From the NCBI GenBank assembly GCA_021234155.1, contig JAJEKV010000002.1:34762128-34826127 (forward strand): 64,000 bases of DNA. The letters run 5' to 3'. This document shows, in pieces, positions 49,801 to 58,263 of this stretch; the stretch's first letter is position 1, and the number at the start of each line of letters is the position of its first letter. The position numbers and the translations under genes are program-made. This stretch comes from Isoetes taiwanensis (taxonomy: Eukaryota > Streptophyta > Lycopodiopsida > Isoetales > Isoetaceae). The notes under the pieces are model-generated. The model saw only the letters and a program-made list of their open reading frames with translations. It did no database searches and was not told the DNA's origin.

Positions 49801-49971
49801 AAAGGTGAGAAGTGAAAGCAAGCTGAAAGAATTTATAGCTACGAATCTAATAATGCTGAAGTATAATACTAATACTATTGAAGTATAATACCAAGAATGA
49901 TGAAGAATAATACCAATAATGCTGAAGTATTATACCATTCGGTGGTGGTAACAAAACGGGATCTCAGATTT

Positions 49972-50055
49972 ACACCGTAGCCACCTGGTCATAAATAGGC
50001 CCTTCAATAATTTGTAATCGGAAAGCAATTTCAATCACCGTGGCTACGGTGCCGA
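49972..50055. repeat. Palindrome cluster 2 (3' of p50)
   Basis: CACCGTAGCCACCTGGT at 49972 and CACCGTGGCTACGGTGCCGA at 50036-50055, members of the same palindrome family, downstream of the p50 stop. Confidence 0.65.
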
Positions 50056-50258
50056 ATATGACCACAAATAGAACAATCACATGAAAAAATACAAGGAAAA
50101 TGGTAGAAGATATCATTCAATTACACTAAAAGTGTAAGATTGCCAAGATAATACATGATAAGATAAGGATGTTAATTACACGAAAATCACTTGCTTATAT
50201 ACTTAATTTCTATGAAAATCTTTATACCAGTTTATACACATATTCCAATGGAGTATCT

Positions 50259-50824
50259 TTACCCGTGATATGTAATGATATGTCTTTGTGTGCTATGTAG
50301 CCATAGGTCACGTGTATCCCAAGGAATTGTATCCCACTCGGGGAATTTAGACAAGAACTTCAGGGATGTTGAAGTCAAGGAACGGAATAGGAGCTTACCA
50401 AGATCCACAAAAGATTTGTAATGGAAGTCGAAAAGTTCAATGAGGATATAAATCCTATTCTTCTCACTAGTAGGAATGACCGAGGCACATCTTGATCCGG
50501 AGAGTAGGCCATGAAACCATGGAAAAGCATGTCCTTCAACTGTTCTAGCCTATCTTCTAAATCTGAGGGGGGTTCAAGAAGTCCCAAAGCACTTAGAGTG
50601 AACCTTGCTTGACTCGAATTGATCTCCTCCAGTGGAGGGAGATGACGAGTATAGCGATCGATAATGAAGTTGATCAGCTGCCTTGCAAGCTCTGTGGTTG
50701 GATCGTGACGCCATCGATGCTCCCAAAAGTTGCTAAAAAATTCATCAAAAGTGCACGTATTTCTGCCGCATGCTTGCAGGTATTCCGGATCAGCCCAACG
50801 AGGATGTTCTTGCAAAGTTACCAT
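50259..50824 (-). CDS. p50: unknown protein, paralogue of p49
   Basis: ATG at 50824 begins MVTLQEHPRWADPEYLQACG, chosen because homology with p49 begins at WADPE. The first frame runs through FWEHRWRHDPTTELARQLIN, PPLEEINSSQARFTLSALGL and a Leu/Glu-rich helix to about 50485. A one-base shift then leads to RIYILIELFDFHYKSFVDLG and a C-terminus rich in Trp and Thr ending at 50259. Soluble, helical-looking, no known fold. The neighbour p51A is transcribed divergently. Confidence 0.6.
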
Positions 50825-50839
50825 TTGCAAGAAATTAGT

Positions 50840-50996
50840 GGAGCAGACAAGAAACAACTAGTGGAGCAGACAGGGAGGCAAGGAGCAGACAAAAGGCGGA
50901 CAAGAGGGGGAAAGAGGCAAAGAAGCAGACAAGAAGCAGACAAGAGGCAAGGAGCAAACAAGAAGCAGACAAGAGGGGGAAATTGGCAAAGACAAT
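50840..50996. repeat. Purine-rich tandem repeat upstream of p50
   Basis: Units around GCAGACAAGAGGCAAGGA repeated about nine times immediately 5' of p50, analogous in position to the repeat before p49 but with a different unit. Confidence 0.8.
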
Positions 50997-51131
50997 GAAG
51001 GCATAGATGCCTATTTAAAGAGAAATCAGGTATATATGCTATATACGTACATTATATTGGGTGAATTATTGGTGTTCATTGCCATTATACGAGTACCATA
51101 CAAGTATGTATATAATCCAATAATTTCTATG

Positions 51132-51187
51132 TATATACCATCAATAATTTTGGTGGGTACATACCATCAATAATTTTGGTGGGTATA
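51132..51187. promoter_or_regulatory. Duplicated 26-bp block in p50/p51A divergent interval
   Basis: Two adjacent copies of TACCATCAATAATTTTGGTG plus GGTA lie about 50 bp before the p51A ATG, with TATAAAT (51184-51190) right after. A possible core promoter. Confidence 0.45.
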
Positions 51188-51235
51188 AATATACATCAAA
51201 TTGCCGAGTGCAGCAACATTGGCCTCCATCTAGCC

Positions 51236-51484
51236 ATGTGGTCTCATTCTGGTCCTGAACGTGATTCCATTACCTGCAAGATGAATCACAAAAACTTCAA
51301 GCAGTGTCGCGAGCGAGAAATACCCATGGAAGACTGGATGACCACTGCCGCTCTCAATCCTCACTATTATCCTGATCCCTTTGATGTTATCATCCATCTA
51401 ATATGGAATAGAGAGCATCAAATGTACATGATAGAAAAGATCACTGGGGTGCCTGGTGACAATGACTCAGAAGAGTCCCCCTAA
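51236..51484 (+). CDS. p51A: small unknown protein, paralogue of p51B
   Basis: 82 codons from the ATG at 51236, chosen because upstream residues are not conserved in p51B. It shares with p51B the pattern DSITC.M...C...IP...W, VIIHL, and I..IT..P..DD near the end. Two conserved Cys, acidic C-terminus, no signal peptide. Compact size and tandem duplication recall small structural or regulatory genes in viruses and mobile elements. Function unknown. Confidence 0.6.
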   Translation: MWSHSGPERDSITCKMNHKNFKQCREREIPMEDWMTTAALNPHYYPDPFDVIIHLIWNREHQMYMIEKITGVPGDNDSEESP

Positions 51485-51646
51485 ATCAATACTTGTCATC
51501 TGGAACTTATTTGAAGAGTTCATGATCGTGTATTTTGTACATTATGCTCGTATATATAACCAATAATGCTGCTACAGTGCATGTCAATAATTTTGTTCGA
51601 TATAAGTACAGCTCCATTCATTCAATGGAGAAGGCATCCATTTGCT

Positions 51647-51916
51647 ATGTCTCGACCTGGTTATTCTTATTACAGGGGGTCTACCTTGCCTATAGACTCC
51701 ATTACTTGCACTATGAAATATAATGATCTTTATAGATGTTCTCAGAGGGGTATCCCCCTTGATCCCTGGTTGGAAGGAGTAGCAGAGGGTCGAAATCATT
51801 CTTCCAACGGGGTTTATCGTGTTGTTATCCACCTTCATCGGGTTCCAGAGCGTCACGTCTATGAGATTAATCGCATCACTCAACTACCTGCTCATGATGA
51901 TCCCGATTGCGAATGA
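51647..51916 (+). CDS. p51B: small unknown protein, paralogue of p51A
   Basis: 89 codons from the ATG at 51647 (MSRPGYSYYRG). The pattern DSITCTMKYNDLYRCSQRGI then VVIHLHRVPERHVYEINRIT aligns with p51A over its full core at roughly 40 per cent by eye. Both Cys and the acidic C-terminus are kept, which argues for selection since the duplication. A longer upstream reading from 51566 exists but is not conserved. Confidence 0.6.
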   Translation: MSRPGYSYYRGSTLPIDSITCTMKYNDLYRCSQRGIPLDPWLEGVAEGRNHSSNGVYRVVIHLHRVPERHVYEINRITQLPAHDDPDCE

Positions 51917-52133
51917 TCTTCTGCATTTATGTATGCTATGCCTCTTATATGAGTTCTAAATTCTGTTACTAGAATATTTCAGACATTCGCTAGTTATAAA
52001 TATGTAACCATAAGAGATAGATACATATGATCCATCTATTTACCGCACATTTTCAATTTGGAAAGCTCTTGGCCATTTTTCTTACATGTAGATTCTAAAT
52101 TCAGATAAGCATTCTCTTCAATTGTGTGTGTAG

Positions 52134-52324
52134 TCACGGTGCGAAAATTGCACACTCCAAAAACGTTGGATCAAGCTATTTTTGCACCGTGGCGGCGGTC
52201 TTGAAATAGACCTTCCCACGTATGTGGAATAGTCATTTTCGCACCGTGGCCCGCGGTCGCGAATATTGGTTAGTTGTAACCCACCGACAACACGGTCTTA
52301 CATGCCGTAGCCCGCTGTCAAGTA
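52134..52324. repeat. Palindrome cluster 3 (3' of p51B and W)
   Basis: Four members: TCACGGTGCGAAAA at 52134, GCACCGTGGCGGCGGTC at 52184, CGCACCGTGGCCCGCGGTCG at 52240 and a diverged GCCGTAGCCCGC at 52304. They sit in the interval between the convergent 3' ends of p51B and W. Confidence 0.75.
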
Positions 52325-52667
52325 AAATAGAAGCGTAAAAACAAATTAAAATGAAATCAAGTTTATGTTCGATATAACAAGAATAGAGATTTCAAACAAG
52401 TCTTTGCATTAATTGACAATGGTTACAACTTCATTTTCTTAGAAACATGTAAGTCATCTGGACACTTCGACTTCTTCCAATTAGGACTCTGCGGACCAAA
52501 GATCCAACAGTACATAAAGGCGAGGAATCACGGGGCTCCCTCTCTTCCCAAGTCACGGAATTGTAGCCTTATCCACGCCGGACAAAGCCAATGCAGCTCT
52601 CTGGCAGCCATAGAATACATACTAAAGCCACCAAAAATATGCGTGGCGATATCTCTCCTAACGACCA

Positions 52668-53101
52668 CTACTCGATCGAATTGGCGGATAATGGGATGTG
52701 ATTACCAATCAACGAGAGGGCCTTGAGTTTCAAGACCTCTTCTAGTCCATATGGGCTGTACTTAGAATGGAACACAACGATCTCTCCCTTATAAAGGTAG
52801 CCCATATAGTGGGCGATACTTGCATCTCTCGCCAAGGGTAACTTTCTGTCATGTCGGGCGAAAAATCGGCCACAAAAATCTCTGGCGCAATAAACAATCG
52901 TTCTTAGGCACTTAACAAAATAAGCAAACTTATGGTAGCTTACCTCCACTTCATCGGATGCAATAACCCCTTTGGTAGAAATGTTGATGGATCGACCTTG
53001 AAGAGCTTGATTAAGCTCTTTGATACTTGTTTTGCACCATCTTTTTTAGCTTCCGATGTACTTTCGCCTCGAACTTTACTTGATACTTCCTTCAAGCCCA
53101 T
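52668..53101 (-). CDS. Gene W: unknown two-exon protein
   Basis: Exon 1 runs from about 53101 (MGLKEVSSKVRG, or in a longer frame NAFDRVRRWREMG) to 52944. A 62-bp intron follows, 52943 to 52882, with donor AG/GTAAGC and acceptor GCGCCAG. Exon 2 runs from 52881 to the stop at 52668. Splicing keeps the frame and gives ...HPMKWR then DFCGRFFARHDRKLPLARDA and later YLYKGEIVVFHSKYSPYGLE. Exon 1 overlaps the end of Y by frame, so W could be the C-terminal part of Y after a one-base error. Function unknown. Confidence 0.55.
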
Positions 53102-53132
53102 TTCTCGCCATCTCCTAACTCTATCAAAAGCA

Positions 53133-53948
53133 TTATCGAGCTATTGAAGTTCCATCATAGGTTAAGAGATCGCGGTGCAGGTCCCTAGGCACTTCCGCTC
53201 GGTCAATGAAGTCGCCTAGACCAACAACGAAAGCATAGATTTGTTCAAGGACCTCATCTTCCCTCAAACCAGTAATGGAAGATATATCGTGGAGAAGAAG
53301 ATAGTCCTTCCCTCCTATGTTAACTGGCAAGGCTTCCGTGATACCCCATCTATCAAGATTCTCTTCATGCTCATTTACGTCTTCATCCTCGTCCTCATCG
53401 AGCTTTTCCACCAGTTCCTGCTCTTTCTCTGCATCAAATACCTCCTCTACAGGTGACTGAGATTCTGCAATAGCCTTCACCTGTGGTTCTTCCCTATCTG
53501 TTGGTGGAACCGTATATATCATGTAAGTAGCAAACATGATGTCAACTGGATATAAATTATCCTTCCCATCCTTCTCACATAAGTCGGCTGGCAGTCTCTT
53601 GAATGACCTTCGAACCTTATCTTGGTCACCTTTGGGAAAAAGCTTCAGAAATGACTTTAGACTCAATACAATCTTCCCAGTCAAGGGAGAAGGACGCACT
53701 TCAGTTTCTGTCACGGCCATGAAACTCTGAATGTACTGACCATACACGTCAATGTGTTTGTTAGCCTCAGAGATTATATCTACCGTTAGGCAGAAGTTAT
53801 TGTAGACTACAGTGGCGTCTACCGGGTTTTCAGGCTGTTGAGCGAACTCATCTGGGTGTGACAGCCGATACTCTGCTTCCTTCCTGACGATCTGGTCATA
53901 CCATGCCTGGAACTGTTCCCAAGCTTTCTCTGACCTGCCGTTTGACAT
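53133..53948 (-). CDS. Gene Y: acidic unknown protein
   Basis: 271 codons, uninterrupted, one of the clearest intact ORFs in the window. The N-terminus (MSNGRSEKAWEQFQAWYDQI) is helical. Residues about 85-140 are basic, and residues about 165-205 form a strongly acidic Glu/Asp-rich segment (DEDEDEDVNEHEE). The C-terminal block contains YLLLHDISSITGLREDEVLE. An acidic tract beside a histone-fold protein elsewhere in T might suggest chromatin binding, but that is speculation. Ends 32 bp before the W start. Confidence 0.6.
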   Translation of the reverse strand: MSNGRSEKAWEQFQAWYDQIVRKEAEYRLSHPDEFAQQPENPVDATVVYNNFCLTVDIISEANKHIDVYGQYIQSFMAVTETEVRPSPLTGKIVLSLKSFLKLFPKGDQDKVRRSFKRLPADLCEKDGKDNLYPVDIMFATYMIYTVPPTDREEPQVKAIAESQSPVEEVFDAEKEQELVEKLDEDEDEDVNEHEENLDRWGITEALPVNIGGKDYLLLHDISSITGLREDEVLEQIYAFVVGLGDFIDRAEVPRDLHRDLLTYDGTSIAR

Positions 53949-54062
53949 TGCGGAATTGTAGCGCCTCCTTTAGTGCAATAAAAACCTGATCGCCTAAATG
54001 TAAGTGCTTGCGAGCTCAAGGCGCGAAACTAAAATGTCTTAAGTGTCCTGATGAGAAATATG

Positions 54063-54267
54063 TCGCACCGTGGCCACGGTGCGAAACAAATATAAACGCC
54101 AAAGACAACAATAAGGTATTCGCACCGTGGCCACGGTGCGATATTTTGCCGAAAAGAAGGCCAAATTTATGTTAACTGCAAAACATACTACACCGTGGCC
54201 ACGGTGCGAAACTACACAACACGACTACACGAACTCCACATGTTTCGCACGGTGGCCACGGTGCTAA
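54063..54267. repeat. Palindrome cluster 4 (between Z and Y)
   Basis: Four copies at 54063-54086, 54121-54140, 54191-54210 and 54243-54267. The first two contain the perfect 20-bp palindrome CGCACCGTGGCCACGGTGCG. Spacing is 57, 70 and 54 bp. It lies about 80 bp downstream of the Z stop and 115 bp upstream of the Y start. Confidence 0.9.
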
Positions 54268-54342
54268 CTTTGCAAAAGGATATAAGTTATTGGCAAACAA
54301 CACTGGGATTTGAACCCAGTAACACCATTGTTATTTATTTGT

Positions 54343-55539
54343 TTAACTGTTTTCACTTAAAGAAAGTACAACAGGAGGCATACAGAGCTTTGTTGTATAC
54401 AACTCTTCCCTACGTTTTCCTACCTTGACACCATCCACCAAAAAATGGAAGACGTTTAAGTCACATTCTGATTCCAAAATAATTCTTACATCAAATAAAG
54501 ACCATGCTTCTTCGACTTTTAAGGTTTTAAACAATTGACCACTTTTGAAGATAGCAATGTCAATGACCGCAGAATGGGTACCATCAGCATCGTCTTGTTC
54601 CACTGGAACCCACGTCCATCTGCTCCCTTCTTTTACTTCCCTCCATCTTCTGTATTTGAAGGTAATGTAAATTGTTTGCTTTCGAATACAATACCTGATT
54701 CGAACGCTTTCTTTCTTTATCCTGCACTGTACCTTCTCAACTCCTTCATGCAGAGGGGATGACCATTCATCACATAAATGACAATCACTTACAGTAAACA
54801 TTTTTGAAGTCTTCTTGACATTCTCGACATTCTTAAACAACGTAATAAACATATCGATGGGTACATTTACTTTCACGTGTCCACAGACTCCACCTTTCTC
54901 CTTCAAAGCACTGAAAATTTCTTGTGACAATTTCAGCTTGGCAAGAAACAGAGAACTGGAATCCATTGGGCAGGAACTAAGCTGTGATAATGGGAGCAAT
55001 GGTAAGTCCACAATTTTGCCTTTCCGAGGATAATACTCATATTTTAAGAACCAAATCCCCCTTTCCCGCAGCTGCACTTCTGTTTGACCTTCAAAAAGCA
55101 AGGATCCAATATCATAATAGAAAGCACGGAAGATGCTTGTGATAGAACTTCGATGGTTCCGTGTCCAAAGACATCGAAATACAGAGCCCTGAGATACCAG
55201 AAACCCAATTAGTTGATTTCTTCAAAATATAATGAATGACGGATTAGCACAGATATAATGAAACTCACAATTAGCACGAAGCTCAGGGAAATTACGTCGA
55301 GATCTTATCTTTTCTTTTCTCATGTCTGTCGGTGTGTATAGGTGTCTGACCTTGATATATACTTCCCCTCTCACCTCGAACCCGACAACAATAGCCTTCC
55401 AATGGCTTGAAATAACATTTCTCCTGCCTTTGATCACCCGGTGAGGACCTCTGAGTGGCGGTCGGATTGTAATGAAGCTCCCAAGAAATATATTGAAGCA
55501 GCCGAAATCGTTCTCAGCTGTGACAGAGGTAATCGCCAT
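54343..55539 (-). CDS. Gene Z: unknown protein with an intron or in-frame stop
   Basis: The first frame, 55539-55222 (MAITSVTAENDFGCFNIFLG), and the second, 55101-54343 (252 codons), are the same reading frame separated by one TGA near 55222. A donor AATT/GTGAGT and an acceptor TATCTCAG lie around that TGA. No tested splice choice restores the frame cleanly, so a nonsense change is also possible. Visible: several beta-rich stretches, Cys pairs (SDCHLCDEW) and a basic YRRWREVKEGSRWTW. Sliding-clamp-like topology crossed my mind but cannot be supported. Function unknown. Confidence 0.5.
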
Positions 55540-55910
55540 CTGAAATGAACCGGCAAATTAATTAGATCAAACAGTCTGAATCAGATGAGCTCGCAGAACT
55601 AGAAGGATTGAAAGCATTAGCAAACCTGGATGGAGAGGCGCGAAAAGACGGGGGAAGGGGGCCGTTGAGGAGGGGGGGGGGTACTTATAGACACCCCAAC
55701 ATTTGGGCGGTAATTCAGGGCGGGAATAATTTGTAATTATTGCTTCCCGCCCACCGAACCTCCAGGGCAGGTAGGTCAGGATAATGCCGAACCTGTACCT
55801 TGACGACACCTGGCATGGGAAGGCAGGCATGGATGAAGAAAAGCCTGTACCCCCCGCATTCTCATTGGCCGCGCGATTTCCATGCTGGCATCGAGGTTGG
55901 GACAATAAGT
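55540..55910. other. Right subterminal region of T
   Basis: Promoter side of Z, a G homopolymer (about 55671-55680), and CCGAACCT at 55754 and 55787, as in the left end. No gene; the minus ORF 55567-55989 is low-complexity and crosses the end of T. Confidence 0.5.
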
Positions 55911-55931
55911 GATCCCAAAAAAACTCTAATG
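55911..55931 (-). repeat. Right terminal inverted repeat of T
   Basis: Ends ACTCTAATG. Immediately after, CGATGGGTGATGCC resumes LTR B exactly where the left fragment stopped. Confidence 0.65.
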
Positions 55932-56420
55932 CGATGGGTGATGCCATCAGATTGCATATTTGGAAGGTTAGAGTCATGTCAGAGCCCAATTTAGTCCATC
56001 TGCAAAGTATGGACAGGAGGAGCAGATAGAGTGGTCAACCCCAGCCATTGTCTCAAGCCAGCCCCGCCATTGTTATGACTCGGTCTGCTCTATCTTGAGG
56101 CCTAGCCGTCAGTCTACTTTCCCCATGAGTTTGAGGCCGGGGTAGGAACTCTCATGTTTTATGGCATTGGATATGTAGATGGGCTACCCTTCGAGGTAGC
56201 ATGATGCATTGTTATTGCTAGTATTGACATTGTTATGCTTCCACTGATATAGGAGCCCATAGGGAAAGGGCGCTCGCAAGACACCTTCATGTCCCCTTCC
56301 CGCACTAGGGGTACCCTGGAGTGCGGGATAGACGGAGGGCCCGTGCGGTCGAAGGACCGGATGAGGGATTTCCTGCGAAGTGTACGGCCGGGCGCCGTAT
56401 ATTTTGTAGGGAGCGTCACA
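55932..56420 (+). repeat. Solo LTR B, right fragment
   Basis: Collinear with LTR D (minus 63,240-62,764), including GTGGTCAACCC, GCCAGCCCCGCCATTGTTAT and ATAGGAGCCCATAGGGAA, ending GGAGCGTCACA then AAGCT. Confidence 0.9.
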
Positions 56421-56425
56421 AAGCT

Positions 56426-57791
56426 CCACCAAATAGCCTTTCCAGAGGCATCCTTGACCACTTGAATGGGCTAGTCCATATCAAGAGCTCGAATCAATGC
56501 CTCCTTCAACTCCTGGAAACTTTCTTGAAAATTATCCTTCCAAGCCAAACTAATCCCTTTCTTCAACAATGACGTGAGAGGAGCAGCAATCTTGGAAAAT
56601 TTAGGGACAAATTTGCGATAGTAACTTGCAAGTCCCAAAAAAGCACTTACTTCCTTCACGGTCTGTGGCATTGGCCAATCTTTCATAGCTTCTATCTTTG
56701 CAGGGTCTGGCACAATCCCATCTTAAAAAAATTACGTGGCCCAAATATACTAATTTACACTGTGCAAAAGAGCATTTAGACATTTTCCCATACAACCTCT
56801 CTTCTCTCAGAATATTCAAAGTCTGCCTCACATGCTCGACATGTTCTTGTAGGGTTCTAGAATAAACTAGAATATTGTTAACCACCTAGTGGTTAACATT
56901 GTGCATGCACATGTTAGATGCATGCACATGTTAGGTGTCAGTGGTGGCAGACTGACACTTGGCATGATTAGGTTAACATAAGTGTAGGGATTAGATTTAG
57001 TTAGATGTACGGCTCAGATTTGCGGTCTACACTATATTAGACCGGAGCCTCTTCAGATGTACTCAGGTTTTATCTCATATTTGGAGAGCCTCATTTGGCC
57101 ACGTTCCCCTTCATTCTTTGTACATATTTCCTTGTCTTGTTCTTGTTTTGTGATCATGAGCATGGCAGCTTTGTAGCATCCGGCAGTCATGGACTGCTGC
57201 TGCAGGGTGTATGCCAAGAATCCAAACAAATATCATCAAAGAACACTAGTATGAAATTGTCTAGGAAAGGTCTAAAAACATCATTCATCGACTGCATAAA
57301 GGTAGCAGGCGCACTGGTTAAACCAAATGGCATCACAACAAACTCATAATGACCATAGCATGTCCGGAAGGCTGTCTTATAGATATCTGATTTTTAATCC
57401 TTATCTGATGGTATTGGGTCCGAAGGTCTATCTTAGTAAAATACTTAGCTTGACCCAATTGATCAGACAACTCGTCTACCCTGGGCAACGCATACCTATT
57501 TTTAACTGTGATTTGATTAAGCATCTTGTAATCAATGCAAAGTCTCAATGTGCCATCTTTTTTCTTCACAAATAAAACAGGAGCACCAAATGGAGATTGC
57601 TTTTTCAACTCCGCCATTTCTAAGGCATGAAACCTATAAGGTGGTCTCGATGTAGGCTCCGCTCCTGGAATGAGCTCGATCTCATGATCTACCAATCTAT
57701 GAGGAGGCAACTGCATCAGTTCCTCTGGAAATAAACCTTTAAACAAATCCAACACTTGTTGCACTTCAGGGGCAATGGTTTCCTCTTGCAA
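56426..57791 (-). pseudogene. Reverse transcriptase and RNase H start of G
   Basis: From right: [40 protein letters not shown], then [20 protein letters not shown] and FFDDI. Solo LTR C cuts here at the catalytic Asp-Asp. It resumes ILVYSRTLQEHVEHV, then SAFLGLASYYRKFVPKFSKI and the RNase H entry DASGKAI with a one-base insertion before LTR B. Frames shift after YHQIRIK and after YLGHVI. In an active element this would copy RNA into DNA. Confidence 0.9.
56876..57228 (+). mobile_element. Solo LTR C (Copia-like) in the RT of G
   Basis: 353 bp, TGTTAACCAC...TCCAAACA, flanked by perfect 5-bp duplications AATAT (56871-56875, 57229-57233). Excising it restores the FFDDI/ILVYS RT motif. A TATA-like ACTATATTAG near 57028 suggests plus orientation. 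Its first bases form a palindrome, GTTAACCAC/CTA/GTGGTTAAC. Confidence 0.9.
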
Positions 57792-57864
57792 CTATGTCGA
57801 GCCTAGCAAGCTATCCCGTAACACTACACATCCCATTCTGGAGTAATATCTTCTGAGTTGCTTC

Positions 57865-58140
57865 TTAAGCCCCTTCCAAGTCAATCCACTGTCTCAACCA
57901 TGACAATCCCATGATGGCATCATACTTTCCAAGGCCAGTAACCTCAAAATCAGCATGAGACACCATATTCCCCGCCTTAAATTCAGGGCACTCAACCATA
58001 GCATACGATAGCTTAACCTTGCCATCGGCTAGTTCTACATACCTCGCAGCCCGTTCAATCGCATGCAAATTTAACTTAGAAACCAATTTAGGAGAAATAG
58101 AAATATGGGTAATGCCACAATAAATAATATGAAAACAACT
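57865..58140 (-). pseudogene. Aspartic protease of G
   Basis: ISPKLVSKLNLH, ELADGKVKLSY and DAIMGLSWLRQW are protease-flanking blocks of chromoviruses. The active-site stretch, expected as an Asp followed by Cys/Ser-Gly, reads IIYCGITHISISPKL. The catalytic Asp is replaced by Tyr (GAT to TAT), so the protease is dead. Confidence 0.8.
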
Positions 58141-58263
58141 GGCAATTCAACACAATACCGGGACAATTTAATAACAAAGATCTTGGACTATCCACATTGC
58201 CCCGCTTCCACCACAAATAAGTATGTGCATAATCCGTGAGGGCAGATCTCGTGGCGGTGGAGC

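Larger units (their letters stand above)
15666..55931. mobile_element. Candidate giant DNA element T (40.3 kb)
   Basis: Both ends abut interrupted LTR B. The termini are inverted repeats: 8 perfect bases CATTAGAG, then 8 of the next 13 matching. Subterminal regions share CCGAACCT motifs (three left, two right). No clear target duplication was found. Contents: transposase-like gene X (two copies), nested LINE and element E, then a gene-rich arm with H, p49, p50, p51A, p51B, W, Y and Z. Net of the LINE and E it is about 22 kb. I infer a self-contained mobile element or endogenised large DNA element. The alternative is a composite of several insertions whose outer ends I mistake for one unit. 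Confidence 0.6.
14551..56420 (+). mobile_element. Solo LTR B inserted in G (split by T)
   Basis: Two fragments, 14551-15665 and 55932-56420, join into one LTR of about 1.6 kb collinear with the LTRs of A1 and D. It begins TGTGACGTTCC and ends GGAGCGTCACA, flanked by perfect 5-bp duplications AAGCT (14546-14550, 56421-56425). No internal domain is left, so it is a solo LTR formed by LTR-LTR recombination before or after T inserted. Confidence 0.88.

Noticed and set aside
54343-55101. Gene Z as a sliding clamp (PCNA-like) protein
   Set aside because: Only a vague impression from beta-rich segments; no PCNA motif or interaction loop could be pointed to.
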